From: Achromobacter sp. MYb9
GTDB lineage: Bacteria > Pseudomonadota > Gammaproteobacteria > Burkholderiales > Burkholderiaceae_B
Direction of reading: 5' to 3'
Assembly: GCF_002975275.1 (NCBI RefSeq)
Contig: NZ_PCOQ01000023.1
Location: forward strand, 40,768 to 104,767
DNA: 64,000 nucleotides
Shown: one piece after another, positions 17,732 to 27,124 of the stretch
Layout of the letters: each line of letters starts with the position of its first letter
Position numbering within the stretch: position 1 is the stretch's first letter
Position numbers and translations under genes: made by a program
Notes under the pieces: generated by a model
What the model was told of the DNA's origin: nothing
The model's input: the letters and a program-made list of their open reading frames with translations, nothing else
The model's database searches: none

Positions 17732-18739
17732 ATGGCTCACATCTATCTGGACGAACTTCAACACCTGGCGGCGGCTGGCCTGGCCGCCGCCGGCGCCAAC
17801 CCGGCGATGGCGGACAGCACTGCCCGCGCGCTGGTCTTCGCTGAAAGCCAGGGCCTCAGTTCCCACGGGCTGTCTCGCGTGCCGTTCTACGCCGGCCACT
17901 TGCGCGCGGGCCGCGCCATCGGGTCGGCGGTGCCGCGCGTCGTGCACGAGCGCGGCGGCGCGGCCCTGATCGACGCGGGCTCGGGCCTGGCTTTCCCCGC
18001 CTGCGCCCTGGCGGTGGAGCAGGCCGCGACGCGTGCGCGCGAACACGGCATCGCCTTCATCGGCGTGGCCAACAGCCACCATTTCGGCGAAGCCGGCTAT
18101 CACCTGGAAGCCTTGGCCGATGCCGGCCTGGTCGCGCTGGCGCTTAGCAATTCGCCAGCCGCCATGCCCGCCTGGGGCGGCAAACGGCCGCTTTTCGGCA
18201 CCAACCCCATCGCTGCGGTCTTCCCGCGCCGCAACGGCGCGCGGCTGGTGATCGACCTGTCGCTGTCGCAAGTGGCGCGCGGCAAGCTGATGATCGCCGC
18301 GCGCGACAACCAGCCCATTCCGCTGGGCTGGGCGCTTGACGCAGCCGGCCAGCCCACCACCGACCCCAAGGCGGGGCTGGCGGGCAGCATGCTGCCTGCG
18401 GGCGGCGTTAAAGGCGCGATGCTGGCGCTGATCGTCGAACTGCTGGCCTGCGCCCTGACGGGCGCGCACTTTGGCTTCGAGACGGAATCGTTTTTCGTGG
18501 ACGCGGGCGGCCCAGCCCGGCTGGGGCAGGCCTTCATGGCCATCGATCCCGGCGCGCTGGCTGGCAACAACGTCTATCTGGAACGCGTCGAAACGCTGGT
18601 CGATGCCATGTTGGAAGACGACGGCGTGCGCCTGCCCGGCGACCGCCGCCGCAAACTGCGCGACGAAGCGATCAAGCATGGCGTGGACATCCCGGACGCA
18701 CTGATGGCGCAACTGCGGACCATGGCGGGCGTGGCCTGA
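17732..18739 (+). CDS. Ldh-family (malate/L-lactate dehydrogenase type) oxidoreductase
   Basis: A 335-residue NAD(P)-dependent oxidoreductase of the YlbC/DpkA/malate-lactate dehydrogenase family, structurally distinct from Rossmann LDH. Diagnostic blocks are SHGLSRVPFYAGHLRAG near the start, FIGVANSHHFGEAGYHLE and KRPLFGTNPIAAVFPR. The ATG at 17732 has a good GGAAAGGA site. Members reduce 2-keto acids, ureidoglycolate or cyclic imines, so the substrate is left open. It is divergent from metX, with the riboswitch between. Confidence 0.88.
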   Translation: MAHIYLDELQHLAAAGLAAAGANPAMADSTARALVFAESQGLSSHGLSRVPFYAGHLRAGRAIGSAVPRVVHERGGAALIDAGSGLAFPACALAVEQAATRAREHGIAFIGVANSHHFGEAGYHLEALADAGLVALALSNSPAAMPAWGGKRPLFGTNPIAAVFPRRNGARLVIDLSLSQVARGKLMIAARDNQPIPLGWALDAAGQPTTDPKAGLAGSMLPAGGVKGAMLALIVELLACALTGAHFGFETESFFVDAGGPARLGQAFMAIDPGALAGNNVYLERVETLVDAMLEDDGVRLPGDRRRKLRDEAIKHGVDIPDALMAQLRTMAGVA

Positions 18740-18767
18740 CGCCCTCCCGGGCACACCCGCCCGCGCC

Positions 18768-19667
18768 CTAGGCCCCGGCGCGGGTGAACCACAGCATCAG
18801 CGGCGCCAGCAGCAAGAACACCACCGTGGACACCAGCACCGCGCCCGCCGCAGTGTCGCCCAGCGGCGTATAGCGCTTGGCGTACATGTAGCTGACCACC
18901 GCGCAGGGCATGGCCATCTGCAGCGTCAACGCCCCCGCCAGAACGGGTTCCAGGTCCAGCGCCCAGACCACCACCAGCCCCGCCGCCAGACCCACCCCGA
19001 GCCGGATCGCCGCCACCTTGGCCCCGTCGCGCAGGCCGTTGGACGGGATCAGCGCCAGGGCGTGCCCCAGGCTTAACAGCATCAGCGGCACGGTCACGGC
19101 GCCCAGCATGCGCGCCGTCTCGATCAGCCATTCCGGCACGGGAATGTGCAGCACGCGCATCCCCACCGCCACCACCGAGGCCAGGAGAATGGGGCTTTTC
19201 CAGCTGCCCTTGGTGTTCACGCCGGGCAGCAGCCGCACGGCGACCGTGTGCATGACGAACGAGTTCACCGCAAAGAACGCCACCGCCACCGACAGGCCGG
19301 CATCGCCGAACGCCAATTGCGAAATCGGCAAGCCCAGGTTGCCGGCGTTGGGCAGGAAGGCGGTGGGCAGCAAGGTGCGCACGGGCAGTTTCCATACTTT
19401 CAGCAGCAGCCCGCCGACCACCGCGCACAGCAGCAGCGCCAGCAGGGTGGCTGCCGCCACATCGGCCAGCGCGCGGTCGTCCAGGTGGGTCGTGACGAAC
19501 GTGTGGAACACCAGGGCCGGCGTCGTCACCGACGTCACCAGCGTGGTGATGAACGCGCCGCCGAAGGGAATGTCGCGCTTGCCCCAGAACACCCCGATGC
19601 CCACGCAGGACAGCAAGGGCAGCATCAGCACGATGGCTGACAGGTAGAACTGGGTGATGGCCAACAT
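18768..19667 (-). CDS. AEC-family (auxin efflux carrier-like) transporter
   Basis: A 299-residue inner-membrane protein with about ten hydrophobic helices in two inverted halves. The glycine/proline-rich helix sequence AFLPNAGNLGLPISQLAFG is the AEC signature, and the C-terminal half has LQMAMPCAVVSYMYAKRY. Bacterial members move malate, malonate or other organic acids. Its neighbour on the other strand is a 2-keto-acid-type dehydrogenase, which would fit an organic-acid substrate, but this is inference. Confidence 0.88.
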   Translation of the reverse strand: MLAITQFYLSAIVLMLPLLSCVGIGVFWGKRDIPFGGAFITTLVTSVTTPALVFHTFVTTHLDDRALADVAAATLLALLLCAVVGGLLLKVWKLPVRTLLPTAFLPNAGNLGLPISQLAFGDAGLSVAVAFFAVNSFVMHTVAVRLLPGVNTKGSWKSPILLASVVAVGMRVLHIPVPEWLIETARMLGAVTVPLMLLSLGHALALIPSNGLRDGAKVAAIRLGVGLAAGLVVVWALDLEPVLAGALTLQMAMPCAVVSYMYAKRYTPLGDTAAGAVLVSTVVFLLLAPLMLWFTRAGA

Positions 19668-19788
19668 ACGACTATTCCGTCAGAGATAAAGAGTTTGATG
19701 CGCCGCGGCATCAATGCTTGCCTGCCAGCGGCGTGGGCCGCAGCATGGGGCAACACGTCAACTACAGGGCGTCCAGCCCACAGCCGCC

Positions 19789-20163
19789 ATGACCGCCCTT
19801 CGCCGCTTGTCCGCGTACCGCCCCTTGTTGCAGGCGTCCTTGCAGGCGCCGTCCACGCCCTTGTCCGGGCCTTTGTCCGGGTCTTTGTCCACACCGTTGT
19901 CCGCGCTCCATCCGCCCATCGCGCCACTGACCTCGCTGTCGGCGTTGCCGGCCGCCAAAGCGCTGTCCGACCGCCAGGCCGCCTGCCTGTACTGGTCCGC
20001 CGCAGGCAAGACCAGCTGGGAAACCTCGCGCATCCTGGGCGTAAGCGAAAGCACGGTGAACTTCCATCTGCGCAACGCCTGCGCCAAGCTTGGCGTGCGC
20101 GGCCGGCGGGCCGCGGTCGTGGCGGCGCTGCGGCAGGGCTTGCTGGATGCCGTCACGGCTTGA
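19789..20163 (+). CDS. Short LuxR-type helix-turn-helix regulator
   Basis: A protein of about 124 residues carrying only a C-terminal LuxR/GerE DNA-binding domain (about 60-120: LSDRQAACLYWSAAGKTSWE, then SESTVNFHLRNACAKLGV). No autoinducer or receiver domain is present. The N-terminal part is low in complexity and contains a tetrapeptide repeat (PLSG PLSG SLST PLSA) encoded by imperfect 12-base units. The start is uncertain (ATG at 19714 or 19789; neither has a clear ribosome site). The end overlaps the convergent lipoprotein gene by 11 bases. Target genes are unknown. Confidence 0.7.
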   Translation: MTALRRLSAYRPLLQASLQAPSTPLSGPLSGSLSTPLSALHPPIAPLTSLSALPAAKALSDRQAACLYWSAAGKTSWETSRILGVSESTVNFHLRNACAKLGVRGRRAAVVAALRQGLLDAVTA

Positions 20164-20683
20164 CGGGCTTGGCCGGATTGACCACCACCGACCGCAGGAA
20201 CTCGCGCGCCCGTTCCGCCGGCAGGCTTTCCTGCGTGCCCGCCGCCACGGCTTCGATCAGCATGGTGTCGGTCACCCAGACCTTGGCCTGCAACCATCCC
20301 GGCTTGCCCATGGCCTTGCCGTGCACCTCGATGTCCTGCCCGTTGGCCGGCCATTCCGTGGGCGGCGGGGCCTGCATGTTGGCGTACAGCGACACCACCA
20401 GCGCCCGGGCCAGCGCCTGCTTGGCCGTCGGGTCCGCCGCGATCTCCGGCGGCAGCGGGGCCGACCCGATCGCGAACACGGCTTCCCCCACGGTGGCGGT
20501 CGCCAGGGTAAAACGCAAGGAATGGGTATCCAGTCGCAGATCCCGGGTGTCCGTCATGACCCGGTCCGGAAACGCGGCACGCACATGACCGTCCGCCACG
20601 TCGACTTCGCGCCAGTTGTAACGGGGCGAACACGCAGCCAACACCAGCGCCACCCCCACAAAGACGCCGGCTTTCTTGATCAT
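20153..20683 (-). CDS. Hypothetical lipoprotein
   Basis: A 176-residue predicted lipoprotein. The signal MIKKAGVFVGVALVLAAC ends in a lipobox (LAAC), so Cys18 would be acylated. The mature domain begins YNWREVDVADGHVRAAFPDR and shows alternating strands; I do not recognise the family. An upstream ATG at 20710 is possible but gives a longer, less typical signal. It is divergent from the hydrolase gene and overlaps the LuxR-type gene at its 3' end. Confidence 0.75.
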   Translation of the reverse strand: MIKKAGVFVGVALVLAACSPRYNWREVDVADGHVRAAFPDRVMTDTRDLRLDTHSLRFTLATATVGEAVFAIGSAPLPPEIAADPTAKQALARALVVSLYANMQAPPPTEWPANGQDIEVHGKAMGKPGWLQAKVWVTDTMLIEAVAAGTQESLPAERAREFLRSVVVNPAKPVKP

Positions 20684-20755
20684 GAAACGAAACAGCGATG
20701 AAATCGTCATTACCCGAGGACCTGGACGGTCTATCCATTTCAAGGAATCCAGAAA

Positions 20756-21664
20756 TTGTCGCCGATTTCCATGACCCCCGCGCCCGACGGCACGTTATTG
20801 GCCAATTATGTCTGGTCCGCCGCGCCCAACGTGCCGCCGCCGATCACCGGCCCGGGCACGCCCAGCATCTACCTGATGCACGGCCTTAGCGAACATGCCG
20901 GGCGCTACGACCGGCTGGCCCGCTGGTTGACCGCCCGCGGCTGGGCCGTGGGCGCGCACGACCATCGTGGCCACGGCCGCTCGGGCGGCGCGGCCGCCAC
21001 GCTGAGCCACCAGGAAGACCTCGTCACCGACGCCGTCGACCGGCTGCACGCCTGGACCCGCGCCCAGGGCCGGCCGCCGATCCTGCTGGCCCACAGCCTG
21101 GGCGCGCTGGTGGCGGTGCGGATCGCGCTACGCCGCATGGCCGAGCTGGACGCCCTGGTACTAAGCTCGCCCCCGTTCGTGGTTAACGTGCCGCTGTGGG
21201 TGCGCCGCACCCTTACCTGGATGTCCCTGCACGCGCCCGACCTGCGCGTGCCCCACGGCTTGGCGCCCGCCCGGATCTCGCACGACCGGGCCGTCGTGAA
21301 AGCCTACCGTTCCGACCCCCTGGTGCGGCGCCGCATGACGGGCAGACTGGCCCGCTTCGTGGACGAAGGCGGCCAGGAGGCCCTGCGCGAAGCCGGGCTG
21401 CTGCCCTGCCGCACGCTGCTGATGGTGGCGGGCGACGACTCCATCGTCGCGGCCGAAGGCAGCCGCCAGTTCGCCCAGCGCGCCCCGGCCGAATTGCTGA
21501 CGCTGCGCTGGTACGACACCGCCTGGCACGAGATCTTCAATGAAACCGCTCCCATTTCCGATCCGGTTTATGCTGACCTGGACGAGTGGTTGGCCCGCAC
21601 GGCGCAGGCATTGTCCCTGCGCCCAGTACTGGCTCCCTCGGCACAGGAAGCCGGCACCCCGTAA
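20756..21664 (+). CDS. Alpha/beta hydrolase, monoacylglycerol-lipase/lysophospholipase type
   Basis: A 302-residue alpha/beta hydrolase. The oxyanion-loop region HGLSEHAGRYDRLARWL and HDHRGHGRSGG are typical of the lysophospholipase/monoacylglycerol lipase (Hydrolase_4) group. The nucleophile elbow is AHSLGA, the acid is in MVAGDDSIV, and the catalytic His in WYDTAWHEIFNE. TTG at 20756 is favoured by AAGGAA eight bases upstream; an ATG at 20771 is the alternative. Confidence 0.87.
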   Translation: MSPISMTPAPDGTLLANYVWSAAPNVPPPITGPGTPSIYLMHGLSEHAGRYDRLARWLTARGWAVGAHDHRGHGRSGGAAATLSHQEDLVTDAVDRLHAWTRAQGRPPILLAHSLGALVAVRIALRRMAELDALVLSSPPFVVNVPLWVRRTLTWMSLHAPDLRVPHGLAPARISHDRAVVKAYRSDPLVRRRMTGRLARFVDEGGQEALREAGLLPCRTLLMVAGDDSIVAAEGSRQFAQRAPAELLTLRWYDTAWHEIFNETAPISDPVYADLDEWLARTAQALSLRPVLAPSAQEAGTP

Positions 21665-21696
21665 AATCCGGCGACAGACCCCAACGAGAAGAATCC

Positions 21697-23268
21697 GTGA
21701 CTGATACCGCCGCCAATCGCCTCTCCCGCCTAGAGGCCAACCGCTCGCTGCTGACCCAGACGCTGCGAGGCATCGAGAAAGAAGGCCTGCGCGTGGACGA
21801 ACAGGGCATCCTGTCCCGCACGCCGCACCCGGCCGGCCTGGGTTCAGCGCTGACCAACGAACACGTCACCACCGACTATTCCGAATCGCTGCTTGAACTG
21901 ATCACCGGCACGCACACGGATGTAGACGCGCTGCTGGCCGAACTTACCCATACCCACCGCCACGTCTACAGCGTGCTGGACCATGAACTGATCTGGAACC
22001 AGTCCATGCCCGCCACCCTGCCCGACGAAGCGGACATTCCCATCGCCTGGTACGGCAAGTCCAACACCGGCATGCTCAAGCACGTGTACCGCCGCGGGCT
22101 GGCGGAACGCTATGGCAAGACGATGCAATGCATCGCCGGCGTGCACTACAACTTTTCATTGACCGAAGACCTCTGGTCCGTGCTGGATACCCAACCGGGT
22201 TCGGTGCAGGATCGCCGTTCGCGCGGCTATATCGGATTAATCCGAAATTTCACGCGTTACTCCTGGCTGCTGATGTACCTGTTTGGCGCCGCGCCCGCGC
22301 TGGCCAGCGACTTCCTGCGCGGCCGCGAGCATCCGCTTGAACGCCTGGGCGACCACACGCTGTATCTGCCCTTCGCCACCAGCCTGCGCATGAGCGACCT
22401 GGGCTACCAGAACAAGGCGCAGTCGCAGCTGAAGCTTTGCTACAACGACCTGGACACGTTCCTGGGCCGCCTCTACGACGCCGTGACCCAACCCTGGCCG
22501 GATTACCAGAAGCTTGGCACGCACCGAAACGGCGAATGGATTCAGCTGAACACCAACGTACTGCAGATCGAAAACGAGTACTACTCCAGCATCCGCCCCA
22601 AGCGCGCCACCGGCCGCTGCGAACGCCCCATCACGGCGCTGGCCGAACGTGGCGTGCAATACGTGGAAGTGCGCTGCCTGGACATCGACCCGGATTCGCC
22701 CGTGGGCATCGACGCCAGCACCAGCCGTTTCGTCGACGCGTTCCTGCTGTTCTGCACGGCTTCCGACAGCCCCTTCTTCCCCGCCAACGGCTACTGTCAA
22801 CGCAGCGCCGACAACTTCTCGATGGTGGTCAAGGAAGGCCGCAAGCCCGGCCTGATGCTGGACCGCGAAGGCCAGCCGGCGGGGCTGACGCAGTGGGGCC
22901 ATGAACTGCTGGATCAGATCGCGCCGTACGCGGCGCTGTTCGATTCCGCATTGGGCGGCAGCGCCTACGCCGAGGCGCTGGACGCGCAGCGCGCCAAGCT
23001 TGATCAGCCGGACGCCACGCCGTCGGCGCGTCTGCTGGACTCGCTCAAGCGCAGCGGCCTGTCGTTCCATGACTATTCGCTGCAGCAAAGCCGCCAGCAC
23101 GCCGAGACGCTGCGCGCGCAAGCCCTGCCGCCGGATCTTGCCGCCGCCTATGAGCAAGCCGCGGCGCAGTCCGCGATCGAGCAGCAGCGCATCGAAGAGT
23201 CGGACACGGTGGATTTCGCCACCTATGTCGCGCGCTACCACGAGGCGCTGAAGGCCCCGCGCAAATAG
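21697..23268 (+). CDS. gshA: Glutamate-cysteine ligase
   Basis: A 523-residue enzyme of the proteobacterial GshA type, which joins glutamate and cysteine with ATP in the first step of glutathione synthesis. Diagnostic sequences are RGIEKEGLRVD near the start, TTDYSESLLELITGTH, HYNFS and QYVEVRCLDIDP. Length matches E. coli GshA (about 518). GTG at 21697 is the start, with GAGAAG upstream; an upstream in-frame ATG would extend into the preceding gene. Glutathione is presumably used by enzymes such as the transferase encoded near 39 kb. Confidence 0.94.
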   Translation: MTDTAANRLSRLEANRSLLTQTLRGIEKEGLRVDEQGILSRTPHPAGLGSALTNEHVTTDYSESLLELITGTHTDVDALLAELTHTHRHVYSVLDHELIWNQSMPATLPDEADIPIAWYGKSNTGMLKHVYRRGLAERYGKTMQCIAGVHYNFSLTEDLWSVLDTQPGSVQDRRSRGYIGLIRNFTRYSWLLMYLFGAAPALASDFLRGREHPLERLGDHTLYLPFATSLRMSDLGYQNKAQSQLKLCYNDLDTFLGRLYDAVTQPWPDYQKLGTHRNGEWIQLNTNVLQIENEYYSSIRPKRATGRCERPITALAERGVQYVEVRCLDIDPDSPVGIDASTSRFVDAFLLFCTASDSPFFPANGYCQRSADNFSMVVKEGRKPGLMLDREGQPAGLTQWGHELLDQIAPYAALFDSALGGSAYAEALDAQRAKLDQPDATPSARLLDSLKRSGLSFHDYSLQQSRQHAETLRAQALPPDLAAAYEQAAAQSAIEQQRIEESDTVDFATYVARYHEALKAPRK

Positions 23269-23348
23269 GCGTATCGTTAGGGTTCAGGTTCGCGGCGTCC
23301 GCTTGGCCGGCGCTGCGAACCACGTCAGTCAATCAGGAGGTTTTTTCC

Positions 23349-23870
23349 ATGCGCCGCACTGCAACATTCTTACTGGCCTTGGCTGCCAGCATGGCGGGAA
23401 TCAGCCATGCCGCGCCGCCGGCCATGCAGACCGTGGAATCGGTGGACCTGAAGCGTTACGCCGGCATGTGGTACGAAATCGCGAATTTCCCCATGTTCTT
23501 CCAGCGCAACTGCGTGGGAGACACCACCGCCGAATACACCGTGCATGCCGACGGCACCGTGGGCGTGAACAACCGCTGTCGCACCAAGGACGGCGATATC
23601 GATTCGGCATCGGGCACCGCAACCGTCGTGGAAGGCAGCAACAACGCCAAGCTTGAAGTGTCGTTCGCCAAGCCGTTCAAAGGCGACTACTGGGTGATCG
23701 GCCTGGACCCGGAATACCGCTGGGCCGTCGTCGGCACGCCCGACCGCAAATACCTGTGGATATTGGCGCGTTCGCCGCAACTGCCCAAGGAAGACCTGGA
23801 CAAGGCGCTGGCCGCCGCAACCGCCCAGGGATACCAGCTGGACGAACTGCGCTACACGCCGCAGAAATAA
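23349..23870 (+). CDS. blc: Lipocalin (Blc-like)
   Basis: A 173-residue exported lipocalin. A signal peptide ends near SHAAP. The lipocalin signature KRYAGMWYEIANFP (the GxW motif) is followed by RNCVGDTTAEYTV and the second conserved block YWVIGLDPEYRWAVVGTPDR. Unlike E. coli Blc, the signal has no lipobox cysteine, so this looks periplasmic rather than membrane-anchored. A strong AGGAGG site precedes the ATG. Blc-type proteins bind lysophospholipids and fatty acids. Confidence 0.9.
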   Translation: MRRTATFLLALAASMAGISHAAPPAMQTVESVDLKRYAGMWYEIANFPMFFQRNCVGDTTAEYTVHADGTVGVNNRCRTKDGDIDSASGTATVVEGSNNAKLEVSFAKPFKGDYWVIGLDPEYRWAVVGTPDRKYLWILARSPQLPKEDLDKALAAATAQGYQLDELRYTPQK

Positions 23871-24011
23871 CGCGGGCCCTGCCCGACCAAACCGATGCTT
23901 GATGGGTGGCCCGCGCTGAAATGCCGGGTCATTGCAGACGGGCGCTTGCAGCGGCGCTTGCAGTCGGGCCCTCGCAAACGAACGCTTGTGCGACGCCCAT
24001 CCTGGCGGCAA

Positions 24012-24956
24012 TCAGCCCGCGTAGTCTCGCGCCAGCCGCACTACCGTCACGCCGGGCTTCAACTGCCGCAATGACGGCATGATCAGGGTGCAATGGTCGT
24101 AGGGCGTCACGATGGGCTGGCCGTCCGCCCAACCGATCACCGAACCCGCCTGCTCCAGCGTTTCAAGCCCCGTCCAGCCTTGCGCGAATCGCAAGTCCAT
24201 CGACGGCGCAACCACTGCATTGGTTACTTCCAGCACGCGCTGCGCGGCGGGATCGGGCATCAGCCAGCCTGCGGGCACGTCCGCCGCGTCAATCACGCCG
24301 GATTCCACCAGCATGCGCGCCACCATGTCGCGCGCCACATCGCGCGAGGCCAGCTCGCCATGGAACCCGCATTCGATCAGCAAGGCGCAGGCATCTTCGC
24401 GCGCGGCATCGCCGAACTGCGCAAAGTCGCGCATGCGCACGCCGTCCTTGTGGCCCGCGTCCACGATCACGTGTTGCGGCGCCTTCAGGCGGCGCGCCAG
24501 CGCGATGTTGCGCGGCAGGACGCCGGTCAGCAGCAAGGGCGCGCCCGGCTCGTGCATGGAATGCAGGTCCAGCAACCAGTCCGCGCGTTGCACCCACGGG
24601 CGCAGTGCGGCGCCGCGCTGGCGGTCCGGCGTGGTCGGATTGTCCAGGCGCTCGGCGCTCCAGACGCGGTTCATGTCTTCGGCCACGAAGCGCGAGGCGT
24701 CGTGGTTGGCGTGGTCGAACCGGTCGAAGGCATCCAGGTTGCAGAAGGCCAGCGTCAAGCTGCCGCGGCGCGGCTTCACGCCGGCGGCCAGCAGATCCTT
24801 CAGCGCCCAGGCGCCGCACAGTTCATTGCCATGCACCAGCGCGGACACCATGAGCGCCCGGCCCGGCACGCCTGAATCAAAATGCCAGACGCCCGGCGTA
24901 TCGGTGTTGCCGGCGCGCTCGGCGCTCAGGTCGGGAACGGGAAGCTTGAATTCCAT
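24012..24956 (-). CDS. Succinylglutamate desuccinylase/aspartoacylase family protein
   Basis: A 314-residue zinc carboxypeptidase-fold deacylase. Zinc ligands are visible in VHGNELCGAW (His and Glu) and DLHSMHEP (His); the catalytic Glu is likely in LLIECGFHGE. The family removes acyl groups from N-acyl amino acids such as N-succinylglutamate or N-acetylaspartate. It is closely similar in motif order to the product of 54430-55401, so the genome has at least two paralogs. It lies just downstream of a Bug receptor gene on the same strand, suggesting a shared substrate. Confidence 0.88.
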   Translation of the reverse strand: MEFKLPVPDLSAERAGNTDTPGVWHFDSGVPGRALMVSALVHGNELCGAWALKDLLAAGVKPRRGSLTLAFCNLDAFDRFDHANHDASRFVAEDMNRVWSAERLDNPTTPDRQRGAALRPWVQRADWLLDLHSMHEPGAPLLLTGVLPRNIALARRLKAPQHVIVDAGHKDGVRMRDFAQFGDAAREDACALLIECGFHGELASRDVARDMVARMLVESGVIDAADVPAGWLMPDPAAQRVLEVTNAVVAPSMDLRFAQGWTGLETLEQAGSVIGWADGQPIVTPYDHCTLIMPSLRQLKPGVTVVRLARDYAG

Positions 24957-25035
24957 GATGATGTCCGCTTGTCTGCCTGGTATGGCGATGGGTGAAAGCC
25001 TGAAACGGCGGAAGCCGGGTTATTGCGCCTCGAGG

Positions 25036-26028
25036 TTATTGCGCCTCGATCTTCGCCGCCTTGACCAAGGCGCCGTACTTCTTCGTTTCTTCCGCCTGAT
25101 AGGCGGCCAGGTCGATGCCCGGTTTGGCGACTTCGCCGCCGGCTTCCTGCATCTTGGCGCGGAAAGCGTCCGACTTCAGCGTTTCATCCAGCACGCCGCG
25201 CAGCTTGGCGGCGACGGGCTCGGGCAAGCCGGCCGGGCCGTACAGCGCGAACCACAGGTTGATGTCGACCGACTCGAAACCCGGCGTCGCCGCCAGCGGC
25301 GCGATCTCGGGCGCAGCCGGCGACCGCTTGTTTTCGGTCAGGCCCAGCGCCACGATATTGCCGCTGCGCACTTGCGGCAGCCCCGAGGACAGCACCAGCA
25401 TGCCGTAGTCCAGCTGACCGCTCATCAGGTCCGTGACCAGCGGCGACACGCCGCGGTACGGCACGTGCTCGGCGCGGGTGCCGGTGGCCTGGTTGATCAT
25501 TTCGCCCGCCAGGTGCAGCGTGGTGCCCACGCCCGACGAACCATAGTTGAAGGTGCCGGGTTCAGCGCCGCGCAGCTTCTTCAGGTAATCGGCCGCGGTC
25601 TTCACGCCCGAACTCTTGCTGGCCGCCAACAGCATCGGCTGCGACGCCACCAGCCCCAACGGGGTGAAGTCCTTTGCGCTGTCGTACTTGACCGCGGTGT
25701 TGATCATGCGGGCGATCACCATTTCATTGGTGGAGCCCAGGAAAATCGTATAGCCATCGGGCGCGGCGCGCGCCACGCGCTGGGCGCCGATCGTGCCGCC
25801 GGCGCCGCCCACGTTTTCCACCACCACGGTCTGGCCCAGGCGCTTGCCCAGTTCTTCGCCCAACAGGCGGGCGGTCAGATCGAGGCTGCCGCCGGCCGGG
25901 TAGCCGACGATCAGCGACACACTGCGGGCGGGGTAATCGGCGGCGGACGCGGCAGGCGCGACCGCAAGGGCCGAGGCGGCACAGAGCGCAACAAGCGCTG
26001 CACGCAGCGGATGCAGAATGGACGTCAT
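25036..26028 (-). CDS. Bug-family tripartite tricarboxylate transporter receptor
   Basis: A 330-residue periplasmic solute receptor of the Bug (TctC) family, very numerous in Bordetella and Achromobacter. The signal peptide ends at APAASAADYP and the mature protein begins with ARSVSLIVGYPAGGSLDLTAR, the family signature, with ENVGGAGGTIGAQRVARA following. The ATG at 26028 gives a proper signal peptide. No membrane partner is adjacent, as is usual for Bug genes. The 3' end carries a 16-base tandem duplication that includes the stop codon. The ligand, perhaps an N-acyl amino acid or carboxylate, is unknown. Confidence 0.92.
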   Translation of the reverse strand: MTSILHPLRAALVALCAASALAVAPAASAADYPARSVSLIVGYPAGGSLDLTARLLGEELGKRLGQTVVVENVGGAGGTIGAQRVARAAPDGYTIFLGSTNEMVIARMINTAVKYDSAKDFTPLGLVASQPMLLAASKSSGVKTAADYLKKLRGAEPGTFNYGSSGVGTTLHLAGEMINQATGTRAEHVPYRGVSPLVTDLMSGQLDYGMLVLSSGLPQVRSGNIVALGLTENKRSPAAPEIAPLAATPGFESVDINLWFALYGPAGLPEPVAAKLRGVLDETLKSDAFRAKMQEAGGEVAKPGIDLAAYQAEETKKYGALVKAAKIEAQ

Positions 26029-26173
26029 GTTTTCTTCCTTGGGGTGCTGTGAGTGGACGGCGTTGCCGTCTCGTTTGAGGTTTAGCCCCGTATTTTCACG
26101 GGGCACGCCCGCGCCGTCCGTGCCAAAACAGCACATCTTCGTGCTTATCCGGCTTGGCGACGGCGCTTGCGCG

Positions 26174-27088
26174 TCAGGCCTTGCGATTGGCGGTGGCTTC
26201 CCAGGCGGCTTCCGCCAGGTCCGTCAGCCGCGCGCGTGGCCGGTACAGGCGCACCTCGAAGGCAATTTCTTCGCTGCGCCCGCCCAGCGCGGCCAGCGCA
26301 CCCCGGCGGCAATCGGCCGCCACCATGGACCAAGGCAGCCACGCCACGCCCACGCCCTTGGCCACGGCGCCATGCGCGGCGTCCAGGGAATCGCTGCGCA
26401 CGAACGGCGTCAACGCGTAAGGCGTGGTCTCCAGGCGGTCGCCGACGATGCGCTCCATCGCCAGACCGCCGGTATACGTGATCAACGGCACCGGCGCGCC
26501 GCCGTCCTGCAAGGCATAGCGGGCGCGGCCGCGCGCATCCACCTGGCTGACCGGCACCAGCTTGTCAGTCGCCAACGTCATGTAGCGATAGCGCGCCGGG
26601 CTGAGCGGCACCGACAGCGCCGGGTGCTCGTAGCAGCACAGCAAGTCCACCTTGCCCTGCTCCAGCCGCACCACCAGGTCCTGCGCCTTGCCGGTGGATA
26701 GTTCCACCTGCGTGCCTTCGGTCAGCACCTTGGGCGTGCGGTGCCGCAGCCGGGCGATCCAGTCCGCCACCAGCGTGCGGGCCAGGCTGCGTCCGGTAGC
26801 GATGCGCAACACGGCTTCGCCCCCGGCGCCCGAACTGCGGATGCGGTGACGCACCAGCCCCATCTGCTCGACCACCTGAGTGGCCGTCTTCAGCAGCGCC
26901 TCGCCTTCCGGCGTCAAGGTGACCGGCAAATGCTGCCGTTCGACCAGCGGCGCGCCTGCCCAGGCCTCCAGCGCCCGAATGCGCCGCCCGAAAGCGGGGT
27001 GGGTCACGTGGCGAAGTTCGGCCGCGCGCACGAAACTGCCGGTGCGCGCCAACGCGATCAGGTCTTCAAGGAGTTTCAGGTCGGCCAT
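26174..27088 (-). CDS. LysR-family transcriptional regulator
   Basis: A 304-residue LysR regulator with the N-terminal helix-turn-helix (ARTGSFVRAAELRHVTHPAFGRRIRALE) and a C-terminal effector domain. The recognition helix HPAFGRRI differs from the common QPALSRQI but resembles that of several Burkholderiales LysR proteins. It lies upstream of, and on the same strand as, the Bug and aspartoacylase genes and probably controls them. Confidence 0.9.
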   Translation of the reverse strand: MADLKLLEDLIALARTGSFVRAAELRHVTHPAFGRRIRALEAWAGAPLVERQHLPVTLTPEGEALLKTATQVVEQMGLVRHRIRSSGAGGEAVLRIATGRSLARTLVADWIARLRHRTPKVLTEGTQVELSTGKAQDLVVRLEQGKVDLLCCYEHPALSVPLSPARYRYMTLATDKLVPVSQVDARGRARYALQDGGAPVPLITYTGGLAMERIVGDRLETTPYALTPFVRSDSLDAAHGAVAKGVGVAWLPWSMVAADCRRGALAALGGRSEEIAFEVRLYRPRARLTDLAEAAWEATANRKA

Positions 27089-27124
27089 GAAGAGGAAGCT
27101 TACGCGATTGACCCGCCGGCACGC

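Noticed and set aside
23872..23914. GCGGGCC/GGCCCGC inverted repeat after the lipocalin gene as a terminator
   Set aside because: The stem is only seven bases with a long loop and no T run.
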